From Pannonibacter indicus (GTDB lineage: Bacteria > Pseudomonadota > Alphaproteobacteria > Rhizobiales > Stappiaceae), in the NCBI RefSeq assembly GCF_001418225.1, contig NZ_LIPT01000001.1:124001-188000 (forward strand): a DNA stretch of 64,000 bases, written 5' to 3'. The position numbers were made by a program, and so were the translations under genes. A model generated the notes under the pieces. That model did no database searches and had not been told where the DNA came from. It saw only the letters and a program-made list of their open reading frames with translations. Positions 17,966-27,820 of the stretch are shown here, piece after piece; within the stretch, counting starts at the first letter, position 1, and each line of letters opens with the position of its first letter.

Positions 17966-17979
17966 TTTGAAAAGGCTTT

Positions 17980-18018
17980 CGTCTCCGCCCCACAAAAAGA
18001 CCGAAACGGGCGGAGACG
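17980..18018. terminator. Hairpin after frcA
   Basis: CGTCTCCGCCC and GGGCGGAGACG form a perfect 11-bp stem with a 17-base A-rich loop, 15 bp after the frcA stop. No T-run follows, so strength is uncertain. Confidence 0.45.
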
Positions 18019-18128
18019 TCCCGGAGAATGCGTGTTAGCATTGCGGCCCAACCCATTTTCCTTTATTTAACTCATCGAAATAAATCAGACGGCCGTTGCG
18101 GCCGCACTCCAAAAGGGAGACGAGGAGC

Positions 18129-19601
18129 ATGGCCGTTCGCGTGATCGCAGTGGATGATTTCGATCTGGTCGTATTCGGCGGCACCGGTGACCTCGCGCAC
18201 CGCAAGCTGCTCCCGGCCCTCTATTTCCGCGATCTCGACGGCCAGATTCCAGATGCGGCCCGCATTCTGGTCACATCGCGGCGCGAATTTTCCTCCGGTG
18301 AATACCGCACCTGGGCGGAAGAAGCTCTGCGTGAGCACATCAAGGATCTCGACGATGCCGCTCTCACCCGCTTCCTTGGCCGCCTGACTTACGTCACCAT
18401 CGATGTGGCCGCCGATGCCGGCTGGGCGGAACTGGGCAAGATCCTGAACGAGCGCCCGGATGTGGTCCGCGCCTTCTATCTCGCGGTGTCGCCGGATATC
18501 TTCGGCACCATCTGCGCCGGGATCGGCAAGGCTGGCCTCGTCAATGCCAACACCCGCGTCGTCATCGAAAAGCCGATCGGCAAGGACGGCGAGTCGGCCA
18601 AGGCGCTGAACGAGACCATCGGCAAGGTGTTCCAGGAACACCAGATCTTCCGTATCGACCATTATCTCGGCAAGGAGACGGTGCAGAACCTGATGGCGCT
18701 GCGCTTTGCCAACGCCCTGTTCGAGCCGCTGTGGAACGCCGCGCATATCGATCATGTGCAGATCACCGTGGCCGAGTCGCTTGGCGTTGGCGGGCGCGCC
18801 GGTTACTACGACACGGCCGGTGCCCTGCGCGACATGGTGCAGAACCACATTCTCCAGCTGCTGTGCCTCGTCGCCATGGAGCCGCCCGCCTCGATGGATG
18901 CGGACAGCGTGCGCGATGAAAAGCTGAAAGTGCTGAAGGCGCTGGCGCCCTTTACGCCCGAACTGGTGGAAAAGCACATCGTGCGCGGCCAGTACAAGGC
19001 CGGCGCTTCCTCCGGCGGTGCCGTGCCGGGCTATCTGGAAGAGCTGGGCCGGGACGACAGCCTCACGGAAACCTTCGTCGCCATCAAGGCAGAGATTGCC
19101 AACTGGCGCTGGTCCGGCGTGCCCTTCTACCTGCGCACCGGCAAGCGCCTTGCCACCCGCGTGTCGGAAATCGTCGTGCAGTTCCGTCCGATTCCCCACT
19201 CCATCTTCGGCTCAGAAGCTGGTGTCATCACCGACAACCGCCTCGTCATCCGCCTGCAGCCGGATGAGGGCGTGAAGATGGAAATCATGATCAAGGATCC
19301 AGGCCCCGGCGGCATGCGCCTGCGCAAGGTACCGCTGGACATGAGCTTTGCCGACGCCTTCAAGGTCCGCAATCCGGATGCCTATGAGCGGCTCATCATG
19401 GACGTGATCCGCGGCAACCAGACCCTGTTCATGCGCCGCGATGAAGTGGACGCGGCCTGGCAGTGGATCGATCCGATCCTCGAATCCTGGTCGGCCACCA
19501 AGGACCAGCCCAAGGGCTATACCGCCGGCACATGGGGCCCTTCCGCGTCGATCGCCCTGATCGAGCGCGATGGCCGGACCTGGTCGGAAGAAAACGCCTG
19601 A
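18129..19601 (+). CDS. zwf: Glucose-6-phosphate 1-dehydrogenase
   Basis: A 490-residue enzyme with the NADP-binding GGTGDLAHRKLLPALY and the active-site RIDHYLGKETVQN containing the catalytic His. It makes 6-phosphogluconolactone at the entry of the Entner-Doudoroff and pentose-phosphate routes. GAGGAG lies 3 bases before the ATG at 18129. In many rhizobia zwf is followed by pgl and edd; here pgl is missing and 191 bp of non-coding sequence precede edd. Confidence 0.96.
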   Translation: MAVRVIAVDDFDLVVFGGTGDLAHRKLLPALYFRDLDGQIPDAARILVTSRREFSSGEYRTWAEEALREHIKDLDDAALTRFLGRLTYVTIDVAADAGWAELGKILNERPDVVRAFYLAVSPDIFGTICAGIGKAGLVNANTRVVIEKPIGKDGESAKALNETIGKVFQEHQIFRIDHYLGKETVQNLMALRFANALFEPLWNAAHIDHVQITVAESLGVGGRAGYYDTAGALRDMVQNHILQLLCLVAMEPPASMDADSVRDEKLKVLKALAPFTPELVEKHIVRGQYKAGASSGGAVPGYLEELGRDDSLTETFVAIKAEIANWRWSGVPFYLRTGKRLATRVSEIVVQFRPIPHSIFGSEAGVITDNRLVIRLQPDEGVKMEIMIKDPGPGGMRLRKVPLDMSFADAFKVRNPDAYERLIMDVIRGNQTLFMRRDEVDAAWQWIDPILESWSATKDQPKGYTAGTWGPSASIALIERDGRTWSEENA

Positions 19602-19697
19602 TCCACGGCGAGCTTGGTCAACCGTGCCGCCCGCCCCTGCTGGCGGCACGCTGACCGGGATCGCAAATGACATGCCGGAAGCAGTTGCTGCTTCGGC

Positions 19698-19711
19698 TTA
19701 AATCGATTAAA
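19698..19711. promoter_or_regulatory. Operator-like palindrome upstream of edd
   Basis: TTAAATCGATTAAA, a CG-centred palindrome of the kind LacI-family sugar regulators bind. Its first 13 bases are identical to the site in front of pgi at 24041. It lies about 82 bp before the edd start. Confidence 0.5.
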
Positions 19712-19792
19712 TCCGCAGGGCGGCGGGATTGCGATCTGCTCTGGACGCCTGATGCGCCCCTCCCGCCCCGGAACTGAGGGAGAGAAAGTTCC

Positions 19793-21613
19793 ATGACCGT
19801 GCATGCACGCATCGCAGAGGTGACCGAGCGCATCGTCAAGCGCAGCCACGACAACCGTTCCCGCTATCTGGACCGCATCCGTGCCGATGGCGAGAAGGGG
19901 CCGCGCCGCTCCACCCTGGCCTGCGGCAACCTCGCCCACGGCTTTGCCGCCTGCACCGTTTCCGACAAGGCCGCCCTTGCAGGCGATGTGGTGCCGAACC
20001 TCGGCATCATCACCGCCTATAACGACATGCTGTCGGCCCATCAGCCCTACGAGACCTATCCGGAGTTGATCCGGCAGGCCGCGCGGGATGCCGGTGCCGT
20101 TGCCCAGGTGGCAGGCGGCGTTCCGGCCATGTGCGATGGCGTGACGCAGGGCCAGTCGGGCATGGAACTGTCGCTGTTCTCCCGCGACATCATCGCCATG
20201 TCCACGGCCATCGGCCTCTCCCACGCCATGTTCGATGCCGCCGTCTATCTCGGCATCTGCGACAAGATCGTTCCGGGCCTCGTCATCGGCGCCCTCTCCT
20301 TCGGCCATCTGCCTGCGGTCTTCATCCCGGCCGGACCGATGACTTCCGGCATCACCAATGAAGAGAAGGCCAAGACACGCCAGCTCTATGCCGAAGGCAA
20401 GGTGGGCCGGGCGGAACTGCTGGAGTCGGAATCGAAGTCCTATCATGGTCCCGGCACCTGCACCTTTTACGGCACCGCCAATTCCAACCAGATGCTGATG
20501 GAGATCATGGGCCTGCATATGCCGGGCGCCTCCTTCATCAATCCGGGCACGCCGCTGCGTGAAGCGCTGACCCGCGAAGCGGCCAAGCGCGCGCTGGCGA
20601 TCACCGCCCTCGGCAACGAATACACCCCCATCGGCGAAGTGCTGGACGAGCGCGCAATCGTCAACGGCGTCGTCGGCCTGCATGCCACCGGCGGCTCCAC
20701 CAACCACACCATGCATCTTGTCGCCATGGCCAACGCGGCGGGCATCAAGCTGACCTGGGATGACATTTCCGACCTGTCGGACGTGGTGCCGCTGCTCGCC
20801 CGCGTCTATCCGAACGGCAAGGCAGATGTGAACCACTTCCAGGCTGCCGGTGGCATGGGCTTTCTCATCCGTGAGCTTCTGTCCGCCGGACTGCTGCACA
20901 AGGATGTGCGCACTGTCAACGGCACCGGCCTTGACGGCTACACCGTCGAAGCCAAGCTGAACGATGATGGCACCGTCCGCCGTGATGCCGCGCCTGCCGT
21001 GTCGGGCGATGAAAAAGTGCTGGCGCCGATGCCCAAGGCCTTCCAGGCCAACGGCGGGCTGAAAGTGCTGGACGGCAACATAGGCCGCGCCGTCATCAAG
21101 ATTTCTGCTGTGGCCGCGGAGCGTCACATCATCGAGGCCCCTGCCCGCGTCTTCAATTCGCAGGACGACCTTCAGTCGGCCTTCAAGCGCGGCGAGCTGA
21201 CCGGCGATGTGGTGGCCGTGGTGCGCTTTCAGGGCCCCAAAGCCTGCGGCATGCCGGAACTGCACAAGCTGACACCCGCCCTTGGCATTCTTCAGGACAA
21301 GGGCCTGAAGGTGGCGCTGGTCACGGATGGACGCATGTCCGGCGCCTCCGGCAAGGTGCCGGCCGCCATTCACGTCACGCCAGAGGCTTGCGACGGCGGC
21401 CCCATCGCCCGTATTCAGGATGGTGACGTGATCCGCGTCGATGCCATCAAGGGTACGCTCGAAGTGCTGGTGGATGCGGCGGAGTTCAACGCCCGCCCGC
21501 TCGCCACCTATGATCTCTCGGCCAACCAGACCGGTACGGGCCGTGATCTCTTTGCCCCCTTCCGTGCCCTCGTCGGCACGGCAGACACGGGCGCTCATGT
21601 TTTCGGCAGATGA
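19793..21613 (+). CDS. edd: 6-phosphogluconate dehydratase
   Basis: A 606-residue member of the IlvD/Edd family. [19 protein letters not shown] carries one of the Fe-S cysteines and the sequence around [15 protein letters not shown] is diagnostic. It dehydrates 6-phosphogluconate to KDPG. GAGGGAGAG precedes the ATG, and eda follows after 27 bp, so the two are one operon. Length is normal for Edd. Confidence 0.96.
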   Translation: MTVHARIAEVTERIVKRSHDNRSRYLDRIRADGEKGPRRSTLACGNLAHGFAACTVSDKAALAGDVVPNLGIITAYNDMLSAHQPYETYPELIRQAARDAGAVAQVAGGVPAMCDGVTQGQSGMELSLFSRDIIAMSTAIGLSHAMFDAAVYLGICDKIVPGLVIGALSFGHLPAVFIPAGPMTSGITNEEKAKTRQLYAEGKVGRAELLESESKSYHGPGTCTFYGTANSNQMLMEIMGLHMPGASFINPGTPLREALTREAAKRALAITALGNEYTPIGEVLDERAIVNGVVGLHATGGSTNHTMHLVAMANAAGIKLTWDDISDLSDVVPLLARVYPNGKADVNHFQAAGGMGFLIRELLSAGLLHKDVRTVNGTGLDGYTVEAKLNDDGTVRRDAAPAVSGDEKVLAPMPKAFQANGGLKVLDGNIGRAVIKISAVAAERHIIEAPARVFNSQDDLQSAFKRGELTGDVVAVVRFQGPKACGMPELHKLTPALGILQDKGLKVALVTDGRMSGASGKVPAAIHVTPEACDGGPIARIQDGDVIRVDAIKGTLEVLVDAAEFNARPLATYDLSANQTGTGRDLFAPFRALVGTADTGAHVFGR

Positions 21614-21640
21614 TGCTGCCACGACCGGAAGGACCAAGGA

Positions 21641-22279
21641 ATGCCGCAGGATACCGCCCGCATTGAAGCTGTCATGACCGCTGCGCCGGTCATCCCCGTT
21701 CTCATCGTCGAGGACCCTGCGGCAGCCGTTCCCATGGCTCAGGCCCTGGTGCGCGGCGGCCTTCCGGCCATCGAGATCACCCTGCGCACCCCGCGCGCGC
21801 TGGAGGCCATCAAGGCCGTTGCCGGCAATGTGGAAGGCGCCATTCCGGGTGCAGGCACCGTGCTGGATGCCGCCCAGTACGAAGCCGCCGTCAAGGCGGG
21901 CGCCAAGTTCATCGTCTCCCCCGGCGCCACGCCGAAGCTGCTGGATGCGGCGGAAAACTTCGACGTGCCGCTGCTGCCGGGCGCTGCCACCTCATCGGAA
22001 GTGATGGCCCTGATAGAGCGCGGCTATCTGCGCCTCAAGTTCTTCCCCGCAGAGCAGGCAGGCGGTGCTTCCTATCTGAAGTCCCTGTCCTCGCCTCTGG
22101 CACAGGTGAAGTTCTGCCCGACCGGCGGCATCACCCTGGAGAAGGCCCCGGGCTACCTTTCCCTGCCGAACGTGCTGTGCGTCGGCGGCTCCTGGATTGC
22201 CGATGCCAAGGCCATTGCCTCGGGCGACTGGGCCGGAATCGAGGCCCGCGCCCGCGAGGCGGCCGCCATCAAAGGCTGA
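21641..22279 (+). CDS. eda: KDPG/KHG aldolase
   Basis: A 212-residue class I aldolase with PAIEITLRTP, GAGTVL and the Schiff-base lysine in RLKFFPAE. It splits KDPG to pyruvate and glyceraldehyde-3-phosphate, completing the Entner-Doudoroff route begun by zwf and edd. AAGGACCAAGGA is upstream. A strong terminator follows. Confidence 0.96.
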   Translation: MPQDTARIEAVMTAAPVIPVLIVEDPAAAVPMAQALVRGGLPAIEITLRTPRALEAIKAVAGNVEGAIPGAGTVLDAAQYEAAVKAGAKFIVSPGATPKLLDAAENFDVPLLPGAATSSEVMALIERGYLRLKFFPAEQAGGASYLKSLSSPLAQVKFCPTGGITLEKAPGYLSLPNVLCVGGSWIADAKAIASGDWAGIEARAREAAAIKG

Positions 22280-22312
22280 TACACACAAATATTCCGTATT
22301 TCGGGACCTAAT

Positions 22313-22350
22313 GAACCGGCGGACTTGAAAAACCGCCGGTTCTTCTTAAG
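22313..22350 (+). terminator. Rho-independent terminator after eda
   Basis: GAACCGGCGG pairs perfectly with CCGCCGGTTC (10 bp, loop of 10) followed by a T-rich TTCTT tract. Confidence 0.8.
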
Positions 22351-22467
22351 TGCTCTGGGATTTTCCGGACTGTTTTCCAGACAGTTGTGATTTTTGGTTC
22401 CGCTCGTCTCTCACGGCAGAGCGAACACGGCCGGCCGATCCGGCACCTGACAGAAGGAAGTGGTTTT

Positions 22468-23415
22468 ATGGCATTGGATCTGACGTATCTTGCAGCCGGT
22501 CTCATCCTTCTGTTTTTGGGCGGTGAAGCGCTCGTGAGAGGCGCAGTCTCCATCGCAGCGCGATTTGGCATGCCGCCTCTGATCATCGGCCTGACGATTG
22601 TCGGCTTCGGCACCTCCATGCCGGAACTGCTTGTGTCGCTGAAGGCGGCCTTGGACGGCGCGCCCGACATTGCCGTCGGCAATGTGGTCGGCTCCAACAC
22701 AGCCAATATCCTGCTCATCCTCGGCGTTGCTGCCGTGATCTGCCCGATCCCGACCGCTATTCCCGGCATCCGCCGGGACCTCGCCATGGTCACCCTCACC
22801 GCCGCCTTCACGCTGGTGCTCGGCTACCTCGGCCATGTCTCCCGCCTGATGGGCGCGGCGATGTTCGTCACCCTCTGCGCCTATCTTTTCTATGCCGCCG
22901 TCTACGGCAAGAAGGAGGAAGCAGAGGAGGACGGCGAGCACGCGCCCGTGCCGATGCCGCTCTGGATGCAGCTTGCCTATATCGCCGGCGGCCTTGCGGG
23001 CCTTGTCATCGGAGCAGATCTGCTGGTGCGCGGCGCCACATCCATCGCCCGCGGCTATGGCATCTCCGAAGCGGTGATCGGCCTCACCATTGTTGCGGTC
23101 GGCACCAGCCTGCCGGAACTTGCCACCTCCGCCATCGCCGCCTTCCGCCGCCATTCGGAAATCGCCATCGGCAACGTGCTCGGCTCCAACCTCTTCAACA
23201 TCATCGGCATTCTGGGCGCGACCGCTGTGTTCCATCCGGTCGCAATCGCCCCCAGCATTGCCAGCCTCGACATTCCGCTGATGCTGGGTGTCACCGTGCT
23301 GCTGGCGCTGATGCTGCTGGGGCTGAAATCGATCAACCGGCTGGCTGGCGCCGCCTTCCTGGTGCTTTACACAGGCTACTGCGGCTATCTCTTCACCCAG
23401 ATGCCGGGCGTCTGA
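22468..23415 (+). CDS. Calcium/sodium antiporter (CaCA family, YrbG type)
   Basis: A 315-residue membrane protein with the two inverted alpha-repeats of cation/Ca2+ exchangers: GFGTSMPELLVSLKA with GNVVGSNTANI, and VGTSLPELATSAIAA with GNVLGSNLFNI. An acidic cytoplasmic loop (KKEEAEEDGEH) lies between the halves. Start at 22468 has AAGGAAG upstream; a longer frame from 22387 is not needed. It lies between the Entner-Doudoroff genes and pgi but has no obvious link to them. Confidence 0.92.
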   Translation: MALDLTYLAAGLILLFLGGEALVRGAVSIAARFGMPPLIIGLTIVGFGTSMPELLVSLKAALDGAPDIAVGNVVGSNTANILLILGVAAVICPIPTAIPGIRRDLAMVTLTAAFTLVLGYLGHVSRLMGAAMFVTLCAYLFYAAVYGKKEEAEEDGEHAPVPMPLWMQLAYIAGGLAGLVIGADLLVRGATSIARGYGISEAVIGLTIVAVGTSLPELATSAIAAFRRHSEIAIGNVLGSNLFNIIGILGATAVFHPVAIAPSIASLDIPLMLGVTVLLALMLLGLKSINRLAGAAFLVLYTGYCGYLFTQMPGV

Positions 23416-23448
23416 GGTTCGGGCACATCGCAGCAGGACGCGCCGGGT

Positions 23449-23856
23449 TCAGGCGCGTCTTGCCATTTGCTCGACGGCACCGCCTGCCGTGGCCCAGGCC
23501 GCAAACCCGCCCTCCAGGTGAATGACCGTTTCCAGACCCATCTCGATGGCCGTCCGCGCCGCAAGCGCAGAGCGCCAGCCTGCCGCGCAGAAGAACACAA
23601 AGGTCGCATCACTGGCGAAAACCGGCTTGTGATAGGGGCTCGCCGGATCGATCCAGAATTCCAGCATGCCGCGCGGGCAGGAAAAGGCGCCGGGAATGGC
23701 CCCTTCCCTCTGGATCTCGCGCACATCGCGCAAGTCAACGAAGACATAGCCATCACGGCCAAGCAGCAGCTTCGCCTCTTCGGCGGAAATCACGCTGACC
23801 AGCTCTGCCGCCTCTGCCAGAAGCACATCGATCCCGCGCGATATTCTGTGAGCCAT
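23449..23856 (-). CDS. Single-domain rhodanese-like protein
   Basis: A 135-residue rhodanese with substrate loop CAAGWRS, whose Cys is the persulfide carrier, and the closing motif HLEGGFAAWATAGG. Such proteins move sulfane sulfur; the partner is unknown. The start at 23856 follows GGGAGG by 8 bases. It is convergent with the antiporter gene, and an ACGCGCC/GGCGCGT hairpin overlaps its stop. Confidence 0.88.
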   Translation of the reverse strand: MAHRISRGIDVLLAEAAELVSVISAEEAKLLLGRDGYVFVDLRDVREIQREGAIPGAFSCPRGMLEFWIDPASPYHKPVFASDATFVFFCAAGWRSALAARTAIEMGLETVIHLEGGFAAWATAGGAVEQMARRA

Positions 23857-24040
23857 GCCAAAGCCTCCCGAGAAAGCGGACCGGCCGATCATGCCACTGT
23901 CCGCCGCAGAAGGCGACACATCAATGGCACAAGAAGATTTCACGCCTTCATTGCGCTGCCCGGAAACTGAGGCATGGCACTGTCATGCCCGCGTGCTATA
24001 CCATTGCCATGATTTGCAGTATGCCTGCGCAGTCAGGATG

Positions 24041-24053
24041 TTAAATCGATTAA
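24041..24053. promoter_or_regulatory. Operator-like palindrome overlapping the pgi leader
   Basis: TTAAATCGATTAA, identical to the site upstream of edd. It ends directly at the AGGAG ribosome-binding site, 10 bp before the pgi ATG, so a bound protein would block transcription start or elongation. Confidence 0.5.
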
Positions 24054-24062
24054 GGAGCTTTC

Positions 24063-25688
24063 ATGTTCACTCCGGACCACTGGCAGTCGCTGAAGTCTCA
24101 CGCCAATGACCTGAAGGCCACCAGCCTGCGCAACCTGTTCGCGGCAGACCCCAAGCGGTTCGACAAGCTGAGTGTGCGCGACGGTGACCTGCTGATCGAT
24201 TTCTCCAAATCGCAGCTCACGGCGGAGACCATCAGCCTGCTCTGCCGCTTTGCCCGCGAGGCAGGGCTTGAGACGCAGCGTGCCGCCATGTTTGCGGGCG
24301 AAAAGATCAACGGCACGGAAAAGCGCGCCGTGCTGCACACCGCCCTGCGCAACCAGTCGGACGAGCCCGTGCTGGTCGATGGCGTGGATGTGATGCCCGA
24401 TGTGCGCGAAGTTCTCGCAGACATGGGCGAGTTTGCCGAAGGCATCCGCTCGGGCGACATCGCCAGTGCCTCCGGCGCGCCTTTCACCGATGTGATCAAC
24501 ATCGGCATCGGCGGCTCGGACCTTGGCCCGGTGATGACGACGCTGGCGCTTGCTCCCTATCACGACGGCCCGCGCCTGCACTTCGTGTCCAACGTGGACG
24601 GCGCCCATATCGCCGACACGCTGAAGGATCTGGACCCGGCCACGACGCTGGTGATCGTTGCCTCCAAGACCTTCACCACCATCGAGACCATGACCAACGC
24701 CCGCACGGCCCGCGCATGGATCGCCGAAGCGCTGGGTGAGGCTGCCGTTGGCGCGCATTTCTGCGCCGTCTCCACCGCGCTGGACAAGGTGGCAGCCTTC
24801 GGCATAGGCGAAGACCGTGTGTTCGGCTTCTGGGACTGGGTTGGCGGCCGCTATTCGGTCTGGTCCGCCATCGGCCTGCCGCTGATGATCGCCATCGGCC
24901 CGGATGCCTTCGCCGAATTCCTCGAAGGCGCTCATGCCATGGACGAGCATTTCCGCACTGCACCGCTTGAGCAGAACCTGCCGGTGCTGCTGGGCCTCAC
25001 CGGCGTGTGGAACCGCAATGCCATGGGCTACGCCGCCCGCGCCGTGCTGCCCTACGACCAGCGCCTGTCGCGCCTGCCTGCCTATCTGCAGCAGCTCGAC
25101 ATGGAATCAAACGGCAAGCGCGTGACACTGGATGGCACCACGGTGGAAACCGAGACCGGTCCGCTTGTCTGGGGCGAACCCGGCACCAATGGCCAGCACG
25201 CCTTCTATCAGCTGCTGCATCAGGGCACGACGGTGATCCCGTGCGAGTTCATCGTCGCCGCCAAGGGCCATGAACCGGAGCTGGCCCATCACCACGAAAT
25301 GCTGGTGGCCAACTGTCTCGCTCAGTCCGAAGCCCTGATGCTGGGTAAAACGCTGGATGAAGCCAAGGCGCAGCTGAAAGCCGCTGGCATGGCGGCAGAC
25401 GAAGTGGAGCGGCTGGCTCCGCACAAGGTGTTCCCCGGCAACCGGCCGTCCATCACCATTGTCCATGACCAGCTGACGCCCTTTGCGCTCGGCCGCCTGA
25501 TCGCACTCTACGAGCACAGGGTGTTTGTCGAAGGTGTCATCTGGGGCATCAACTCCTTCGACCAGTGGGGCGTGGAGCTTGGCAAGGAGCTGGCAACGGC
25601 TCTGCTGCCGATGGTCAAGGGCGAAGCTCCGGCCGATGGCAAGGACGCGTCCACACGCGGTTTGCTGGCCGCATTACGTAGCGCTTGA
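24063..25688 (+). CDS. pgi: Glucose-6-phosphate isomerase
   Basis: A 541-residue enzyme with [13 protein letters not shown] and the C-terminal [18 protein letters not shown] region. It interconverts glucose-6-phosphate and fructose-6-phosphate, linking fructose uptake through frcBCA to zwf and the Entner-Doudoroff route. AAGGAG precedes the ATG by 6 bases. Length is normal. Confidence 0.96.
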   Translation: MFTPDHWQSLKSHANDLKATSLRNLFAADPKRFDKLSVRDGDLLIDFSKSQLTAETISLLCRFAREAGLETQRAAMFAGEKINGTEKRAVLHTALRNQSDEPVLVDGVDVMPDVREVLADMGEFAEGIRSGDIASASGAPFTDVINIGIGGSDLGPVMTTLALAPYHDGPRLHFVSNVDGAHIADTLKDLDPATTLVIVASKTFTTIETMTNARTARAWIAEALGEAAVGAHFCAVSTALDKVAAFGIGEDRVFGFWDWVGGRYSVWSAIGLPLMIAIGPDAFAEFLEGAHAMDEHFRTAPLEQNLPVLLGLTGVWNRNAMGYAARAVLPYDQRLSRLPAYLQQLDMESNGKRVTLDGTTVETETGPLVWGEPGTNGQHAFYQLLHQGTTVIPCEFIVAAKGHEPELAHHHEMLVANCLAQSEALMLGKTLDEAKAQLKAAGMAADEVERLAPHKVFPGNRPSITIVHDQLTPFALGRLIALYEHRVFVEGVIWGINSFDQWGVELGKELATALLPMVKGEAPADGKDASTRGLLAALRSA

Positions 25689-25860
25689 CGGAACTTGGCT
25701 GCGAAGTCACGTTGTCAGGCGGACGGTGCGATTTATTGGAACCAAATCAGTGCTGATGGGTTACAAAAGTGACATGGATCACCGCAATCCCGTCACTTTG
25801 GACTAATATCAGTGGCGGTCTTGGTTGCGGAATCATATCCGCAATTTCGGGAGAAATCAG

Positions 25861-26130
25861 ATGAAGAGATTCGTTGTTCTTGCTGCGGCCGGTCTGCTGC
25901 TCGCAGCCTGCCAGTCCGACAGCCAGCGTGACCGCGCCCTGGTCGGCGGTGGCCTTGGTGCCGCAACCGGCGCCGTGATTGGTGCTGCGGCGACGGGCGA
26001 CGTCGGCGGTGCCCTCGTGGGCGGCGTCATCGGCGGAGCTGGTGGTGCGATCGTCGGTTCGGCCACCACGCCGAAAAACTGCGTGGCCTATGACCGTTAC
26101 GGCCGTCCGTACCGGGTTGTCTGCCCGTAA
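25861..26130 (+). CDS. Small glycine-zipper lipoprotein (copy 1)
   Basis: An 89-residue protein with lipobox LLAAC (Cys at about residue 18) and a glycine-zipper segment GGGLGAATGAVIGAAATGDVG repeated as GGVIGGAGGAIVG. The C-terminus has two Cys (KNCVAYDRYGRPYRVVCP). Glycine-zipper lipoproteins insert in or bridge membranes. GGGAG precedes the ATG at 25861. A paralogue follows at 26207 after a terminator. Confidence 0.85.
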   Translation: MKRFVVLAAAGLLLAACQSDSQRDRALVGGGLGAATGAVIGAAATGDVGGALVGGVIGGAGGAIVGSATTPKNCVAYDRYGRPYRVVCP

Positions 26131-26153
26131 GCTTCAGGCTTGACTTGACAGGC

Positions 26154-26195
26154 AAGGCCTTCCCCATCCATCGGTGGGGGAGGCCTTCTTGTTTT
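26154..26195 (+). terminator. Rho-independent terminator after lipoprotein copy 1
   Basis: AAGGCCTTCCCC pairs with GGGGGAGGCCTT (one G-T wobble) followed by CTTGTTTT. Confidence 0.8.
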
Positions 26196-26206
26196 GTGAG
26201 AGATCC

Positions 26207-26491
26207 GTGCCACAGTTCCCCTTCCCCGCCGCAGCGCTGCTGCTTGCATCCGGGCTTGCACTTGCCGCCTGCAATTCGGCAAGCCAGACCGAGCGGGCCA
26301 TTGCGGGGGCAGCTGTTGGCGGGGCGGCAGGCACAGGCGCAGGCTGGCTGCTGGGCGGCAATGCGGGCGCAGCAGTTGCCGGCGGCATGGTGGGCGCGGC
26401 GGGCGGCGGCCTGATTGGCGCCCTCACTCCCGGCAAATGCGTCAAGCGCGGACCGGACGGCATCTATTACCGCCTCCCCTGCCCCGAATGA
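26207..26491 (+). CDS. Small glycine-zipper lipoprotein (copy 2)
   Basis: A 94-residue paralogue of the preceding gene with lipobox ALAAC, a glycine zipper (AGAAVGGAAGTGAGWLLGGNAG and AGGMVGAAGGGLIG) and the same two-Cys tail pattern (GKCVKRGPDGIYYRLPCPE). I choose the GTG at 26207 with GAGAG upstream, which starts directly at a signal peptide; the ATG at 26174 lies inside the terminator hairpin of copy 1. Confidence 0.78.
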   Translation: MPQFPFPAAALLLASGLALAACNSASQTERAIAGAAVGGAAGTGAGWLLGGNAGAAVAGGMVGAAGGGLIGALTPGKCVKRGPDGIYYRLPCPE

Positions 26492-26500
26492 CAAGACCCA

Positions 26501-26540
26501 TGACAAGACCCCGGCGCCTTGCGGCACCGGGGTCTTGTCA
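26501..26540. terminator. Long bidirectional hairpin between lipoprotein copy 2 and ald
   Basis: TGACAAGACCCCGG-GCC pairs with GGC-CCGGGGTCTTGTCA, about 17 pairs around a TTGC loop, between convergent genes. Confidence 0.8.
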
Positions 26541-26557
26541 TTCAGTCCGTGAAAGCC

Positions 26558-27676
26558 TTAGGCCTTCAGGGCTGCTTCCGGTGCGACATAATCGTAGCCC
26601 AGAGCCTCGGCCACAGCCTGACAGGTCACCTTGCCCTTGTAGACATTGAGACCCGGCAGGAAGGCCGGATTGGCCAGCAGCGCCGCCTTGGCGCCCTGAT
26701 CGGCCAGCGCCAGCGTGTAGGGCAGTGTCACATTGTTAAGGGCGAAAGTCGAGGTGCGCGGCACGGCACCGGGCATGTTGGCGACGCAATAATGCACCAC
26801 ACCGTCAACGATATAGGTCGGCTCCGCATGGGTGGTTGCGCGGGAGGTCTCGAAGCAGCCACCCTGGTCGATGGCAACGTCGACGACCACGGAGCCATTC
26901 TTCATGCGGCGGATCATGTCGGCGGTGACCAGCTTCGGCGCGGCAGCACCGGCCACCAGAACGGCACCCACGACGATATCCGCATCCAGCACGTACTGCT
27001 CAAGCGCAGCCTTGGTGGAATAGACAGTGCGCAGGCCTGATCCGAAGGTGCGCGACAGCCCGGCCAGCACATCGACGTTGCGGTCCAGCACGGTTACATC
27101 GGCGCCGAGGCCCAGCGCCATGGTGATGGCATGGGCACCGACGACACCGCCGCCGATCACAACGACCTTGGCAGGTGCCACGCCCGGCACGCCGCCGACG
27201 AGGATGCCGGAACCGCCAGCAGCCTTCTGCAGCGCATTGGCGCCAGCGGTGATGGACAGACGGCCGGCAACCTGGGACATCGGCGCCAGCAGCGGCAGGC
27301 CGCCACGGCCATCGGTCACGGTTTCATAGGCAATGCAGGTCGCACCGGACTTGACGAGGTCCGCGGTCTGCTCCGGATCCGGAGCCAGGTGCAGATAGGT
27401 GAAAAGCGTGTGATCGGGGCGCAGCATGGCCCGTTCAACCGCCTGCGGCTCCTTCACCTTGACAATCATTTCGGCAATGTCGAAGACTTCCTTCGCCGTT
27501 ACACAGATCTTGGCACCGGCCGCCACGTAGGCTGCATCTTCAGCGCCAATGCCGGTGCCTGCATTCGTCTCGACATAAACTTCATGGCCATGAGCCACAA
27601 CTTCCATGACGCTATCCGGCGTCAGACCAACACGGTATTCATGGTCCTTTATTTCTTTTGGCACACCGATGCGCAT
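26558..27676 (-). CDS. ald: Alanine dehydrogenase
   Basis: A 372-residue enzyme starting [20 protein letters not shown] with the catalytic histidine in TYLHLAPD and the NAD-binding [13 protein letters not shown]. It reversibly deaminates L-alanine to pyruvate and ammonia. It is divergent from an Lrp-family regulator with two palindromes between, the classic arrangement for ald and its activator. Length is typical. Confidence 0.95.
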   Translation of the reverse strand: MRIGVPKEIKDHEYRVGLTPDSVMEVVAHGHEVYVETNAGTGIGAEDAAYVAAGAKICVTAKEVFDIAEMIVKVKEPQAVERAMLRPDHTLFTYLHLAPDPEQTADLVKSGATCIAYETVTDGRGGLPLLAPMSQVAGRLSITAGANALQKAAGGSGILVGGVPGVAPAKVVVIGGGVVGAHAITMALGLGADVTVLDRNVDVLAGLSRTFGSGLRTVYSTKAALEQYVLDADIVVGAVLVAGAAAPKLVTADMIRRMKNGSVVVDVAIDQGGCFETSRATTHAEPTYIVDGVVHYCVANMPGAVPRTSTFALNNVTLPYTLALADQGAKAALLANPAFLPGLNVYKGKVTCQAVAEALGYDYVAPEAALKA

Positions 27677-27769
27677 CGTTTATTCCTCTCTGGTAAGGAT
27701 TTATGCGATGACACTAGAGGAGATGTGATCGAATAGGCTTGCGTTCTTTGCAGCGTAAGCGGCATTTTT

Positions 27770-27803
27770 GCATTATAATGCGAATTTGAGCGGTATAATC
27801 CGC
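27770..27803. promoter_or_regulatory. Paired palindromes between ald and its Lrp regulator
   Basis: GCATTATAATGC is a perfect 12-bp palindrome, and GCGGTATAATCCGC carries 4-bp perfect arms around the same TATAAT core. Their centres are 21 bp apart, two helical turns, as expected for a phased Lrp-type array. Confidence 0.6.
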
Positions 27804-27820
27804 ATATTCTGCGAGGCGCG

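Noticed and set aside
18062-18084. TTTATTT/AAATAAA inverted repeat before zwf as a third copy of the edd/pgi operator
   Set aside because: It shares only an ATCGA core with the 13-mer, and its symmetry centre does not fall on CG.
19517-21637. 706-codon minus-strand frame over edd
   Set aside because: Antisense shadow of a conserved enzyme; no domain or ribosome-binding site.
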